Positions 1 to 7,169 of a stretch of 64,000 nt of DNA are shown piece after piece. The stretch is from a virus: the IMG/VR virus record IMGVR_UViG_3300005471_000011, positions 1 through 64,000 of that record; one strand, given 5' to 3'. A program made the position numbers and the translations under genes. Every line of letters begins with the position of its first letter. Within the stretch, counting starts at the first letter, position 1. The notes under the pieces were generated by a model. It was given only the letters and a program-made list of their open reading frames with translations, had not been told where the DNA came from and ran no database searches.

Positions 1-2
1 TT

Positions 3-98
3 CCGCGTCAGCTAAAACCGAAAACTCGCGGTCAGTTGCTTCAACTTCTCGACCGACTCGACATCACCCCGGAAGGAAAACCAGATGGCCAAGCGTAA
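3..98 (+). CDS. C-terminal end of a truncated small protein
   Basis: The frame is open from the first base of the window to TAA at 96-98 and encodes about 31 residues (ending LDITPEGKPDGQA). It overlaps the start of the next gene by 14 nt, the tight packing seen throughout this genome. The start lies outside the window and no function can be given. Confidence 0.45.
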   Translation, partial: PRQLKPKTRGQLLQLLDRLDITPEGKPDGQA

Positions 99-300
99 GA
101 CGAAAGTGGAGGCGGTAGCAGCGTGGGCGTTTGAAATAGACAATCCAACGGAGGATCGCAAGGAACTGTGCTATTGGGCACTTCCGAACAAGATCGACTT
201 ACTACGTGAATCTCTGCCGTCGCCAGAAGCTAAGCCGGTTAAGGTTCGCATCATCCGTGATTCCGATTACCGCCGCCTCCTTCGGAGCAAACGCAAATGA
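85..300 (+). CDS. Small hypothetical phage protein, 71 aa
   Basis: The protein is basic at both ends (MAKRKTK..., ...LLRSKRK) with an acidic, aromatic middle. I recognise no domain. A GGAAGG-type ribosome site lies about 10 nt upstream of the ATG. The stop codon overlaps the next ATG (ATGA), so translation is probably coupled to 297-713. Confidence 0.6.
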   Translation: MAKRKTKVEAVAAWAFEIDNPTEDRKELCYWALPNKIDLLRESLPSPEAKPVKVRIIRDSDYRRLLRSKRK

Positions 301-713
301 GCAAGCTGCTGACGCGGGAAGAATTGGAGGCGTTTCGAGATGTGGAACCATCGGGACCAAACAGCGACCTTGACGCCATAATCGCCACAGCCAGGCACTA
401 CATGGCCGAGGCCCAGCGGCTCAAGCCAGCAGCCGACGCATGGAACCTGCTGTTTACTTCGCTCGAAGCCCTGACGGAATGCAAGCACGATCCAAAGGCA
501 CCGCGGGACGCGACGATTGATTCCTACATCGAAGTCTATCGGCGGTTGAAAGCGGAAAACCAGCGTCTCGCGGCGGTGGTGGAGAGGGTGAGATTACTGC
601 TCCCGTTTTGGCGAGAGAGCGCGAATGGAATGGAGTTTATTGGACAGTCGCAGTCCTCGCGAACGACGTTGGCCCGAGTCGAGCAACTGCAAGTCGCCCT
701 GGAAACGGAGTAA
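297..713 (+). CDS. Hypothetical protein with coiled-coil-like C-terminal half, 138 aa
   Basis: The start overlaps the preceding stop (ATGA). Residues about 75-105 are rich in Arg/Leu/Glu with heptad-like spacing, suggesting a helical or coiled-coil segment. No catalytic motif is visible. It sits in a run of small early-type genes and is probably an accessory phage protein of unknown function. Confidence 0.65.
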   Translation: MSKLLTREELEAFRDVEPSGPNSDLDAIIATARHYMAEAQRLKPAADAWNLLFTSLEALTECKHDPKAPRDATIDSYIEVYRRLKAENQRLAAVVERVRLLLPFWRESANGMEFIGQSQSSRTTLARVEQLQVALETE

Positions 714-716
714 GCG

Positions 717-887
717 ATGACAAAGACGTCAATTGAAACGCGAATCGTCAAAGCGATTATCGACGATCTCACTGACCGTCGCGGACTACGGCAAGCGTTC
801 GAGGAATGCGATGAGGAAGTGCAAAAAGAGATTTTCGCGGCATGGAAGAAGACCGTGCGGACGGAATTAAAGAAACCAACGGAGTAA
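717..887 (+). CDS. Small hypothetical protein, 56 aa
   Basis: A complete 56-codon frame (MTKTSIETRIVKAIIDDLTD...) begins 3 nt after the preceding stop and ends with TAA at 885-887. The composition is that of a compact helical acidic/basic protein (DDLTDRRGLRQAFEECDEEV). Similar short proteins are common in phage genomes without a known role. I judge it real from its position and natural composition. Confidence 0.6.
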   Translation: MTKTSIETRIVKAIIDDLTDRRGLRQAFEECDEEVQKEIFAAWKKTVRTELKKPTE

Positions 888-988
888 CCGATGGACGCGA
901 AGGAACGCCAATCCCATCTTGCATCCTGCTGCGCTTCGCACGTACACTGACGCCAGTATTTTACACCCGCCACAAAGGAGCCTTGAAA

Positions 989-1423
989 ATGTTGCTTTAC
1001 TTGGGTTTGAGCGTCCTCGTCGTTGCGATCCTGGTCGCGATCAGCTTCCTGTTCATGCTCCGCTGCGGCGTAGCTTGCGCCGCGTCCATGACTTACCTGG
1101 ATTTGCTCAAGGCGCTGTTGTCTCTTGGACCCAAGCTGCCGGCGATCTTGGCCTGGCTCCAGTCGGGGTTTGAGCTGTTCAAGGGGCTGCTGCCATCGGC
1201 AGATACCGGCGAACTGGCGATCACCGAGCTATCCGAGGAAGAGAAGGGTGCCGAGCGGCAGGTCGCGGACATCGTCGCCGGGCCTTCCGGCGCATTCGAT
1301 GGTTCTCGCTTGCGAGCGCTGTTCACGTTTTTGCAGGCCAGCGGTCTGGGGCCGATCCTGATTTCCTTGCTGACCAAGCTGGCAACCGGCGGCATGCTCC
1401 AGGAAAACGACGCCTCTTGCTAA
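989..1423 (+). CDS. Single-pass membrane protein, 144 aa
   Basis: The chosen ATG at 989 follows the recurrent ribosome leader AAAGGAGCCTTGAAA. Residues about 1-33 form a strong hydrophobic segment (LLYLGLSVLVVAILVAISF), followed by a second amphipathic/hydrophobic stretch around the LLKALLSLGPKL region. The C-terminal half carries an acidic patch and another hydrophobic helix (GPILISLLTKL). It is likely an inner-membrane accessory protein; a holin-like role is possible but unsupported. Confidence 0.6.
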   Translation: MLLYLGLSVLVVAILVAISFLFMLRCGVACAASMTYLDLLKALLSLGPKLPAILAWLQSGFELFKGLLPSADTGELAITELSEEEKGAERQVADIVAGPSGAFDGSRLRALFTFLQASGLGPILISLLTKLATGGMLQENDASC

Positions 1424-1463
1424 GGCGACTCGCGAAAGATCGCAACCACGAAAGGATTTCGCC

Positions 1464-2219
1464 ATGCCTGACTCACTAGAAATGAACACCGACAAGCTCG
1501 ACGACGAACTTGACAAATCAGTGACCGAAGGCGGGCTGATTTTCTGCGGTCAGAACGCGGCAAAGTTCGCGATCAACGGGACACGGTACGCTTGGCCAAA
1601 GAACCTTGGCGCGCCGCTGAAGTGGGCGATAGACTTCTCTCGTCTTGGAACCCTCGGCGGCGCGGACTGCAAGGAAGCGGCGACGGCTTGGTTCAGTGAA
1701 ATCTCTGCTGCGTGCGGTTTGGATTTCACGTACACGTCAAACCCCAAGACGGCGAACCTGCTCTACGTCTCGAAGCGACTGGACGGCCCGAGCGGGGTAC
1801 TCGCTCAAATGGATTTGCCGGTTGGCAATGTCAGCCTTGACAGCCAAATGGTCTGCCAGATGGATGACGGCGAGAACTGGCTGCTATCCGAATCGCAGGT
1901 CCAGGGCGGGATCGACTTCTTCCGCGTTGGATTGCACGAGACGTTGCACGGCGTTGGATTCGGCCATGAGCCCGTGAGCATCAAAGACCCCAGCATCGAG
2001 GCACCGATCTACAACTGGGCGATTCGGCACTTGCAGGTCATCGACAAGAAGGAGTTGGTGATCCGGTACGGCGAGCGAGTTGTCGTTCCATCGGACCCGG
2101 TCATTCCTGCGCCGGTTCCGGGATCGACGCCGATCATTTTGGAGAGCACCCAGATTTTGACGCAGGGTGCAAAGAAGTGGCAAGCCAAGACGACGACGAC
2201 ACTGACTCGCGTTGTTTGA
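1464..2219 (+). CDS. Metzincin/matrixin-like zinc metalloprotease, 251 aa
   Basis: The sequence has the full extended zinc site HExxHxxGxxH: H158, E159, H162, G165 and H168 in HETLHGVGFGHEP. This is the signature of metzincins such as matrixins. An upstream region (LKWAIDFSRLGTLGG, then CKEAATAWFSEIS) resembles the early part of the matrixin catalytic domain. No signal peptide is evident, so action in the virion or the host cytoplasm, or release at lysis, are all possible. Start ATG 1464 has AAAGGA 8-9 nt upstream. Substrate unknown; a peptidase role is known for the family, a phage role is inference. Confidence 0.75.
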   Translation: MPDSLEMNTDKLDDELDKSVTEGGLIFCGQNAAKFAINGTRYAWPKNLGAPLKWAIDFSRLGTLGGADCKEAATAWFSEISAACGLDFTYTSNPKTANLLYVSKRLDGPSGVLAQMDLPVGNVSLDSQMVCQMDDGENWLLSESQVQGGIDFFRVGLHETLHGVGFGHEPVSIKDPSIEAPIYNWAIRHLQVIDKKELVIRYGERVVVPSDPVIPAPVPGSTPIILESTQILTQGAKKWQAKTTTTLTRVV

Positions 2220-2246
2220 AATACCCACCATGAGAGATACCCAGGG

Positions 2247-2324
2247 CGGCGCTTCGGCGCTGCGGGATTCCTGACGGCGAACGCCGGAAGCCGTCAGCGG
2301 GCAACTGGGGGGACGCAGCCCCAG
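2247..2324 (+). ncRNA. Candidate structured RNA: three consecutive hairpins
   Basis: Three stems follow one another in a non-coding stretch. 2247-2262 is a 6-bp stem closed by a TTCG tetraloop. 2271-2278 pairs perfectly with 2290-2297 (CTGACGGC/GCCGTCAG). 2305-2310 pairs with 2319-2324 (CTGGGG/CCCCAG). No U-tract follows, so a simple terminator is unlikely. It lies between the metalloprotease gene and the tRNA-like cluster. I could not match it to a known ribozyme or riboswitch. Confidence 0.4.
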
Positions 2325-2464
2325 CCAAAACGAAAACCGGGTTTGGGAGGCACGCGACAACCGATCAGTATTGCTGGCTCCTACTAAGAACAGGCAATGC
2401 TGCTGGATGCCAAATGGCCGCGGAAGCGTGACAGCACTGCTCAGCGGAGAGACGCGGAGCTTAA

Positions 2465-2535
2465 GTCGGGGTAGCTCAGGTGGAAGAGCGCCGCCTGTCG
2501 CAGTCGTGGTCGCGGGTTCAAATCCCGCCAGCCTT
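2465..2535 (+). tRNA. tRNA-like unit 1 (Asp-GTC-like loop, defective anticodon stem)
   Basis: A D-arm (GCTC...GAGC) and a perfect T-arm (GCGGG-TTCAAAT-CCCGC, 2512-2528) are present. A loop reading CTGTCGC would give anticodon GTC, but the flanking bases do not form the anticodon stem. The 5' acceptor strand GTCGGGG (2465-2471) does not pair with the bases after its own T-arm; it pairs 7/7, with one G-U, with CCCCGGC at 2596-2602 at the end of unit 2. It may be a degenerate tRNA or half of a larger tRNA-like RNA. Confidence 0.4.
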
Positions 2536-2603
2536 CGGGCTGTAGCTCAGCCTGGCCAGAGCGCGACAAGCGGAGGTCGCTGGTTCAAATCCAGCCCCCG
2601 GCT
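2536..2603 (+). tRNA. tRNA-like unit 2 (truncated anticodon arm)
   Basis: A D-arm (GCTC...GAGC from 2545) and a perfect T-arm (GCTGG-TTCAAAT-CCAGC, 2579-2595) are present, but only about 10 nt lie where a 17-nt anticodon arm is expected. Its 5' side (GGCTG, 2538-2542) pairs with CAGCC (2529-2533) across a TTCG loop, joining it to unit 1 by a short hairpin. Its 3' strand pairs with the 5' end of unit 1. No CCA is encoded. It cannot act as an ordinary tRNA as read here. Confidence 0.35.
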
Positions 2604-2706
2604 CTGACTGGCGGTTTTGAAACGTGCGGAAGTAGGGGAGTCGGGAGCGGTAATGCAGCCATCCGCCGAAACCTATATCGAATCTCCCGCCAGCTTTATA
2701 AAATCC

Positions 2707-2787
2707 GGCGCGGTAGCTCAATTGGCAAGAGCACTCGCCTAGTTGACGAAAACGAGAGGTTGCGGTGTTCGAGTCCCGCCCGCGCCA
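2707..2787 (+). tRNA. tRNA-like gene with normal acceptor stem and enlarged anticodon loop
   Basis: The 7-bp acceptor GGCGCGG/CCGCGCC (2707-2713/2780-2786) is perfect, the D-arm is GCTC...GAGC, and the T-loop is TTCGAGT with one bulged T in the T-stem. The anticodon stem is CTCG/CGAG (2734-2737/2753-2756) but encloses about 15 nt instead of 7-9, so no anticodon can be assigned with confidence. TATAAAAT directly upstream (2697-2704) could be a -10 box. Confidence 0.55.
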
Positions 2788-2802
2788 CTAGGAGCCTCAA
2801 AT

Positions 2803-3570
2803 ATGTCGCGACTGCTGATCGTCGCTTTTGCCTTGCTCTACCAGCCAGCAATGGGAGCGGAGCTAAAGCTGGAGGGAAACGCCACGGAGCACAAGCTGGT
2901 CCACGTGACCAGCGACAAGTCTGGGACGTTTGTGGTGATCGGACCAGACCTGCTGACGATGAAGGTCCAGGCGTCGCTGGGTGATTTCAAGATGGGCAGC
3001 ACCAGCTTGAATCTGCGGGAGGCGCTGATCCTGGATGGCGGCAAGAGCGTCGCGTTCACGGGACCGCCGGGTGCCTACGTCGTGCTCCAGGTCGTCCAGG
3101 GCGAGGAGCAGCCGATCCACTTGGTTGTGACCGTCATGCCTTCCGGGGCTGCTACGCCGCCGCCAACGGTGTTCACGCCGCCTCCGCCACCGGTTCCAGA
3201 ATCGCCGCGACCGCCTGCAGCACCAACACCGCTCCAGCTACCAGCAGGCGTTTACGGCTTAGCGAAGTTCGCATTCGACCAAGCGCAGAACGTGCCGATA
3301 GCGGCTAGGAGCAAAGCGGCAGCGCTCGGCGCGAACTTCTACCAAGTTTCCAAGAGCGGCGACCTGGGCAAGTACCCAGACGGGCAGTCCGCGGTCAACG
3401 CGCTGAACTCGCTCAACGAGAAAGTGACGCCCGGCGACGGCCCGTGGTCATCGTTCTTTGACGCGATAAACGTCAGGCTCAAAAGGCTTCACGAAGAAAA
3501 CCAGTTCACCCTTGGTGATTACTTTATCGCCTGGGGCGAAATCGCTGTGGGATTGCAGGCGGTGAAATGA
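2803..3570 (+). CDS. Secreted or periplasmic protein with proline-rich hinge, 255 aa
   Basis: The ATG at 2803 follows AGGAGCCTC, the recurrent ribosome leader; an upstream in-frame ATG lies inside the tRNA-like gene and is rejected. Residues 1-18 are a signal peptide (MSRLLIVAFALLYQPAMGA). An N-terminal beta-rich region is followed by a Pro-rich linker (residues about 140-170) and a helical C-terminal domain. No enzyme motif is visible. Export through the host Sec system is inferred. Confidence 0.65.
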   Translation: MSRLLIVAFALLYQPAMGAELKLEGNATEHKLVHVTSDKSGTFVVIGPDLLTMKVQASLGDFKMGSTSLNLREALILDGGKSVAFTGPPGAYVVLQVVQGEEQPIHLVVTVMPSGAATPPPTVFTPPPPPVPESPRPPAAPTPLQLPAGVYGLAKFAFDQAQNVPIAARSKAAALGANFYQVSKSGDLGKYPDGQSAVNALNSLNEKVTPGDGPWSSFFDAINVRLKRLHEENQFTLGDYFIAWGEIAVGLQAVK

Positions 3571-3677
3571 TGCCAGCAATAATCCTAGCAGTGGAAGCAT
3601 GCGTCGCGATCATCGTGCTGATCCAAATGGCGTTATCCGACCCGTACCTTGAGAAGCACCACAGCGGGAGGGATTGA
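3567..3677 (+). CDS. Tiny membrane peptide, 36 aa
   Basis: A complete frame starts in an ATGA overlap with the preceding gene and ends at TGA 3675-3677. Residues 3-23 are hydrophobic (PAIILAVEACVAIIVLIQMAL), suggesting one membrane helix. It is too short for functional assignment; its position in the operon and natural composition support it. Confidence 0.5.
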   Translation: MMPAIILAVEACVAIIVLIQMALSDPYLEKHHSGRD

Positions 3678-3678
3678 C

Positions 3679-4005
3679 TTGAACCCCGTTGCCATCAAGT
3701 GCAAGTCGTCCATCGTTATCCGCTGCCGAGCGTGCGGGACGCACTTCATTGACCATGCACGCTGGAAGTGGAACGGCGACGTGAACAAGCCGACGCTCAC
3801 GCCATCGGTCAAAGAAACGTGCAATGATCCTGGGCATCCGAGCTACCAGCCGCAGGCGAAGTCGAGCTGCTGCCACTTCAACTTGAAGGCAGGAATCATC
3901 ACCTACCACGGCGACTGCTCGCACGGCCTGCGCGGTGACATGCCGCTGGAGCCATTCACGGACGAGCAGATCGCACACTACAATCAGCCGGGATATCAAG
4001 AATGA
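3679..4005 (+). CDS. DUF6527-like protein, 108 aa
   Basis: The TTG at 3679 follows GGGAGGGAT with good spacing and sits just after the previous stop, so I prefer it to the upstream ATG. The protein shows WKWNGDVNKPTLTPSV, a cysteine pair, and a HGDCSHGLRG-like segment, the pattern I associate with phage DUF6527 proteins (small, Cys/His-containing, function unknown). The C terminus overlaps the next gene by ATGA. Confidence 0.65.
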   Translation: MNPVAIKCKSSIVIRCRACGTHFIDHARWKWNGDVNKPTLTPSVKETCNDPGHPSYQPQAKSSCCHFNLKAGIITYHGDCSHGLRGDMPLEPFTDEQIAHYNQPGYQE

Positions 4006-4277
4006 CAAATTGCGAGGCTGAAAAGCTGCTGGCATTGACCGTTGAAGGCGACGCGATCCGCCGCCTGCTATCCGGCAATGATTCCCAGTGCTTTACGACT
4101 GAGCAATACGGAGAAGCCATCGATGCGGCGATTGCTGTATTTGCCGGCGCTACACGTGAAGAACTCGGTTTAGCGAAACCGGCAGCGGAGGTTCGCCGCC
4201 GTCAGCTCTTGGCATTTTCACCGATCACCGAAGTCAGTCCCGACGTTTGGACCCTGAAGTCCTTGGTTAATCCATGA
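4002..4277 (+). CDS. Hypothetical protein, 91 aa
   Basis: It starts in an ATGA overlap with the DUF6527-like gene. The sequence looks helical (EQYGEAIDAAIAVFAGATREEL) and has no motif I recognise. Position in an unbroken same-strand operon supports it as real. Confidence 0.55.
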   Translation: MTNCEAEKLLALTVEGDAIRRLLSGNDSQCFTTEQYGEAIDAAIAVFAGATREELGLAKPAAEVRRRQLLAFSPITEVSPDVWTLKSLVNP

Positions 4278-4290
4278 ACGGAGTGAGCCG

Positions 4291-6081
4291 ATGCAAACCA
4301 AAAGCGTTGTACGCCAAGTCGCTGAAGTATGGCTGATCGTCGCGGCGTTCATCGGGCTGATGATGCTGCTCGTGGGCGTCAAGCGAGCCCGAGGGGAGGA
4401 TGCCCAGGTGATCGGATTCTCGGCGAGCTGGTGCCCGAATTGTAAGAGTCCCAAGCAGCAGCAGGCGTGGGACACGCTGAAAACAAAAGCCGGCGCAGTG
4501 GTGTATGACATCGACCTCTATCCCGCCGAGGCAGCCAAGTGGCGAGTCTCGGCGGTGCCAACTACGCTCGTGGTGAGCGGGGGCCAAGAGCGGCAGCGGT
4601 TTAATGGCTTCGCACAAAGCGGAGATGTTCTTTCCGTCGTCCATCAGCTTGCCGCGCCGGCACGGGCGGTCCCGCCGGAGCGCAGCGCGCAGCAGGCGCA
4701 CATGCGTCTTGGCTCAAATTTATCCAAGGGATCGCTGCTACTGAGCCTGGGTGCGTCCAAAGCTATCGGGCCACCCGTGCGTCTAATCACAGAATCCGCC
4801 GAATCAGAAATCCGCGCCATGCTGCCGACGACGGACAACGACGCTATCAACGAGCTGCTGGCTGCGCCGGACTTGCTGTTCTACAACGAGCAGGTGATGC
4901 CGCAAGCTTACCAATTCCAAAACTCGTTTCACGATCCGCACCACAACATCGCGGACCCGCGCGAGAACGACAAATTCGGCAACGGCAACCTGGAGTTCCC
5001 GTGGCGCGTTCCCGGCGGCACCGAGAACGTCAAGGGACTGCAAGCGTATCGCTTCGTCCGCTTCCCGCAGAAGGACGACGGCAGCTATTGGCCGATGGTC
5101 ATGTTCGACGCACGCTATCCCGGCGTCCAGACTGGCGAGGCGCGCGGCGCGATTTCTGAGCATCAGTGGATGTACCCGCGCGGCACGGTGTTCGGGGAGC
5201 TACTGTGCATGGAGCACGGCGAGCTGCTTTATCCGTTCGAGTTGCGGCTGCGGTTCCGCGAGTCAACCTACTGGGAAGTGGACGCTTACCGACCGTTTCC
5301 CACGGCTGCCAAGCTGTCCGCGCGGATTAAGGAATTGCGGCCCGAATGGACGGCGGCACCGAAGCTGGCGAGCCTTGTCGAACACCTTGACGGCAGCCAG
5401 CAGATCGTCAATACGCGGTTCAGCGACAGCAACCCTACTCGCAGGGCCTTCTCCACGGTGGGCGGCATCGACGAGCTGCCGCCGATCAACGATGACGAAT
5501 TGGTTGCCGAACTACTGACGCGCGGCAAGTGGCAGAGCGCCGCCGGGGAGAGTTGGAAGACTGTGCGCGGCGTCGAGGCTCACGCGCCGACGGTCGCCAA
5601 GGGCGCAGGATTTCACGTCGTGCCGGAGCAGTATGGGGCGCATGCGTTTGGCGTGGATAGCGTCTCTTGCATGCACTGCCATGAGCACACGGGGATCGCC
5701 GTCCGAAACTTCGCCGCCAATCGTGGTTGGTACGGGCGAATCCGTGGAAGCGACGGGATTATCAGCTTCCACCCGATTGATCCAACGGCGATCTCGGCGA
5801 CCAAAGAGGCTACGCAGTACACGCTGGCAAACTTCGTGTCCAGCTATAAAGAGCGAGGCATGACCTTGACGGAGATTTTGGACCGCCAAGGGAGGTTGGA
5901 TGCCTTCACGTTGACGGTTCCTGGTCAGCGGGCGCAGCGTGTAGAGGCACCGCGAGCTGACGACAATTTGCCAGTGCGCTACCGGCCAGACTTCATTGCG
6001 GCTGGCATCGTGCTGGACTACGATCCCGCCAAGTGCCCCGAGGATCGCTACCAGAGGATCACCATGTTGGGGGTGCGATGA
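4291..6081 (+). CDS. Membrane-anchored thioredoxin-fold / c-type haem-site protein, 596 aa
   Basis: Residues about 12-30 are a membrane anchor. A thioredoxin fold follows, with active site C48-P-N-C51 in ASWCPNCK and the cis-proline P90 (VSAVPTT). The rest (about 130-596) is a large domain of unknown fold with one CxxCH haem-attachment motif at 460-464 (CMHCH). The order anchor, thioredoxin, then haem site implies an exported redox protein facing the periplasm. Thioredoxin and c-haem motifs are established; the joint role is inference. Such a protein is unusual in a phage and looks like host-derived cargo. Start ATG 4291 has GGAG 8 nt upstream. Confidence 0.7.
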   Translation: MQTKSVVRQVAEVWLIVAAFIGLMMLLVGVKRARGEDAQVIGFSASWCPNCKSPKQQQAWDTLKTKAGAVVYDIDLYPAEAAKWRVSAVPTTLVVSGGQERQRFNGFAQSGDVLSVVHQLAAPARAVPPERSAQQAHMRLGSNLSKGSLLLSLGASKAIGPPVRLITESAESEIRAMLPTTDNDAINELLAAPDLLFYNEQVMPQAYQFQNSFHDPHHNIADPRENDKFGNGNLEFPWRVPGGTENVKGLQAYRFVRFPQKDDGSYWPMVMFDARYPGVQTGEARGAISEHQWMYPRGTVFGELLCMEHGELLYPFELRLRFRESTYWEVDAYRPFPTAAKLSARIKELRPEWTAAPKLASLVEHLDGSQQIVNTRFSDSNPTRRAFSTVGGIDELPPINDDELVAELLTRGKWQSAAGESWKTVRGVEAHAPTVAKGAGFHVVPEQYGAHAFGVDSVSCMHCHEHTGIAVRNFAANRGWYGRIRGSDGIISFHPIDPTAISATKEATQYTLANFVSSYKERGMTLTEILDRQGRLDAFTLTVPGQRAQRVEAPRADDNLPVRYRPDFIAAGIVLDYDPAKCPEDRYQRITMLGVR

Positions 6082-6458
6082 ACCTACGCCGCTGGATTAG
6101 CGGGCCGCCAAATGCGCCCGGCCTGTGGATCGTCCAATGCAGTACTGGCGATTATGCAGTCTGGAGCGTCAAGATCAGCCTCCCGCCAGCGCCGCCGGAG
6201 CCGAACGACATCGTCAGCGGCGAGCTGACAGTCAAGATCGGTGACAGCGCCGAACAGACCATCGCCACAACCAAAGAACAAACCGAAGTCACTGGGCTGG
6301 AAGGTGCGCAAGGGGATCGCGTGCTCGCTTCCTTTGCCTACATCGACGATGCCGATAATCCTTCCGAGCATCCGTCAACCGTGGATGTCGTGCTGTCTGA
6401 CACGGTCCCGCCCGCCGATCCAGGGACGCTGGGATTGACGGTGACCGGGGAAACCTAG
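6078..6458 (+). CDS. Hypothetical beta-rich protein, 126 aa
   Basis: The ATG at 6078 overlaps the previous stop (ATGA) and is preferred to an upstream start inside the previous gene. The protein is rich in Val/Thr/Asp with a C-terminal VPPADPGTLGLTVTGE-like tail, resembling Ig/fibronectin-type beta-sandwich proteins of phages. No signal peptide. Possibly a small virion decoration or fibre-associated protein; this is inference. Confidence 0.55.
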   Translation: MNLRRWISGPPNAPGLWIVQCSTGDYAVWSVKISLPPAPPEPNDIVSGELTVKIGDSAEQTIATTKEQTEVTGLEGAQGDRVLASFAYIDDADNPSEHPSTVDVVLSDTVPPADPGTLGLTVTGET

Positions 6459-6460
6459 TC

Positions 6461-6490
6461 TTGACCGCCGCACACGTGCCACGGTAGATT
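6461..6490 (+). promoter_or_regulatory. Weak candidate sigma70 promoter
   Basis: TTGACC (6461-6466) and TAGATT (6485-6490) are separated by 18 bp in the 95-bp gap before the secreted protein gene. It is weaker than the recurrent promoters elsewhere. Confidence 0.3.
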
Positions 6491-6553
6491 TTCGGGCGTA
6501 AGGCTTGCACAGTTTAGTTACCGAAACCCGTTTCCACTTTGGAGGGAATTGAC

Positions 6554-7081
6554 ATGAAGAATCTTCTCAGTATCGCCATCGTGCTCGGCATGAGCGCGGC
6601 GACGTTCGCGATGGAGCCGCTTTTGCTTGGTGTGCCCAGCTACGTTTCGGCCGAAGCCAATGACGCCAGCAACTACCTGATCGCCCTGGCACCGCTCCAA
6701 GCACCGATCCAAAAGCAGCAGCTACAAGCACCCGTGCAAAAGTTGCAGCAAGTCCAAAAGTTGCAGCAGGTGCAAAAGCTCAGCTTGAAGGGTCACAGTT
6801 GCGCCATCTTCCCGGCACGACGGGAGCGGCTGCAGGAGATTCGCGCCACGCGCCAGCAGATTCGCGTCGATGAAGGCGTGCGGTTTCCGCTGCTGCGGCT
6901 CCGCGCCGATGACAGCGACCAGCCCGCTATTGAAGATGCGCAATTCGTGTCGCTCGTAACGCGCGAAGTCCAGGAGCGCACGGTCCAAGAGAACCCCAAC
7001 GGCAGCCAGTGCGGCTCCGATGGGCAATGCAACAGCGGTCAATGCACTGGCGGCGGGCGCGGCTTTTTCCATCGCCGGTAA
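6554..7081 (+). CDS. Secreted protein with Gln-Lys-Leu repeats, 175 aa
   Basis: ATG 6554 follows GGAGGGAATTGAC; the upstream ATG at 6539 overlaps this ribosome site. Residues 1-19 are a signal peptide (MKNLLSIAIVLGMSAATFA). Residues about 45-75 contain a short tandem repeat (QLQAPVQKLQQVQKL). The C terminus is a cysteine/glycine cluster (CGSDGQCNSGQC). No enzyme motif. A strong terminator follows, so it closes its operon. Confidence 0.6.
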   Translation: MKNLLSIAIVLGMSAATFAMEPLLLGVPSYVSAEANDASNYLIALAPLQAPIQKQQLQAPVQKLQQVQKLQQVQKLSLKGHSCAIFPARRERLQEIRATRQQIRVDEGVRFPLLRLRADDSDQPAIEDAQFVSLVTREVQERTVQENPNGSQCGSDGQCNSGQCTGGGRGFFHRR

Positions 7082-7121
7082 ATCAGCTTTCTCGCGTTGC
7101 TTCGGTTTGCTTCAGCCTGGA

Positions 7122-7156
7122 GCGGCCGGCAGATTTCACGCTGCCGGCCGCTTTTT
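7122..7156 (+). terminator. Strong rho-independent terminator
   Basis: GCGGCCGGCA (7122-7131) pairs perfectly with TGCCGGCCGC (7142-7151) around a 10-nt loop, followed by TTTTT. It ends the operon containing the secreted protein. Confidence 0.9.
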
Positions 7157-7169
7157 CGTAGGGTGCCAC

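Noticed and set aside
891-950. 19-codon frame starting at ATG 891
   Set aside because: Cys/His-rich, unnatural composition, poor ribosome site, and a normal gene begins at 989.
2241-2330. Hammerhead or HDV-like ribozyme
   Set aside because: CTGA and GGGCAAC fragments occur, but the required core bases and helices cannot be arranged around them.
2371-2607. 78-aa + strand reading frame over the tRNA-like units
   Set aside because: Its C terminus (GRWFKSSPRL-type) is the typical false translation of tRNA T-arms; D- and T-arms show the DNA is RNA-coding.
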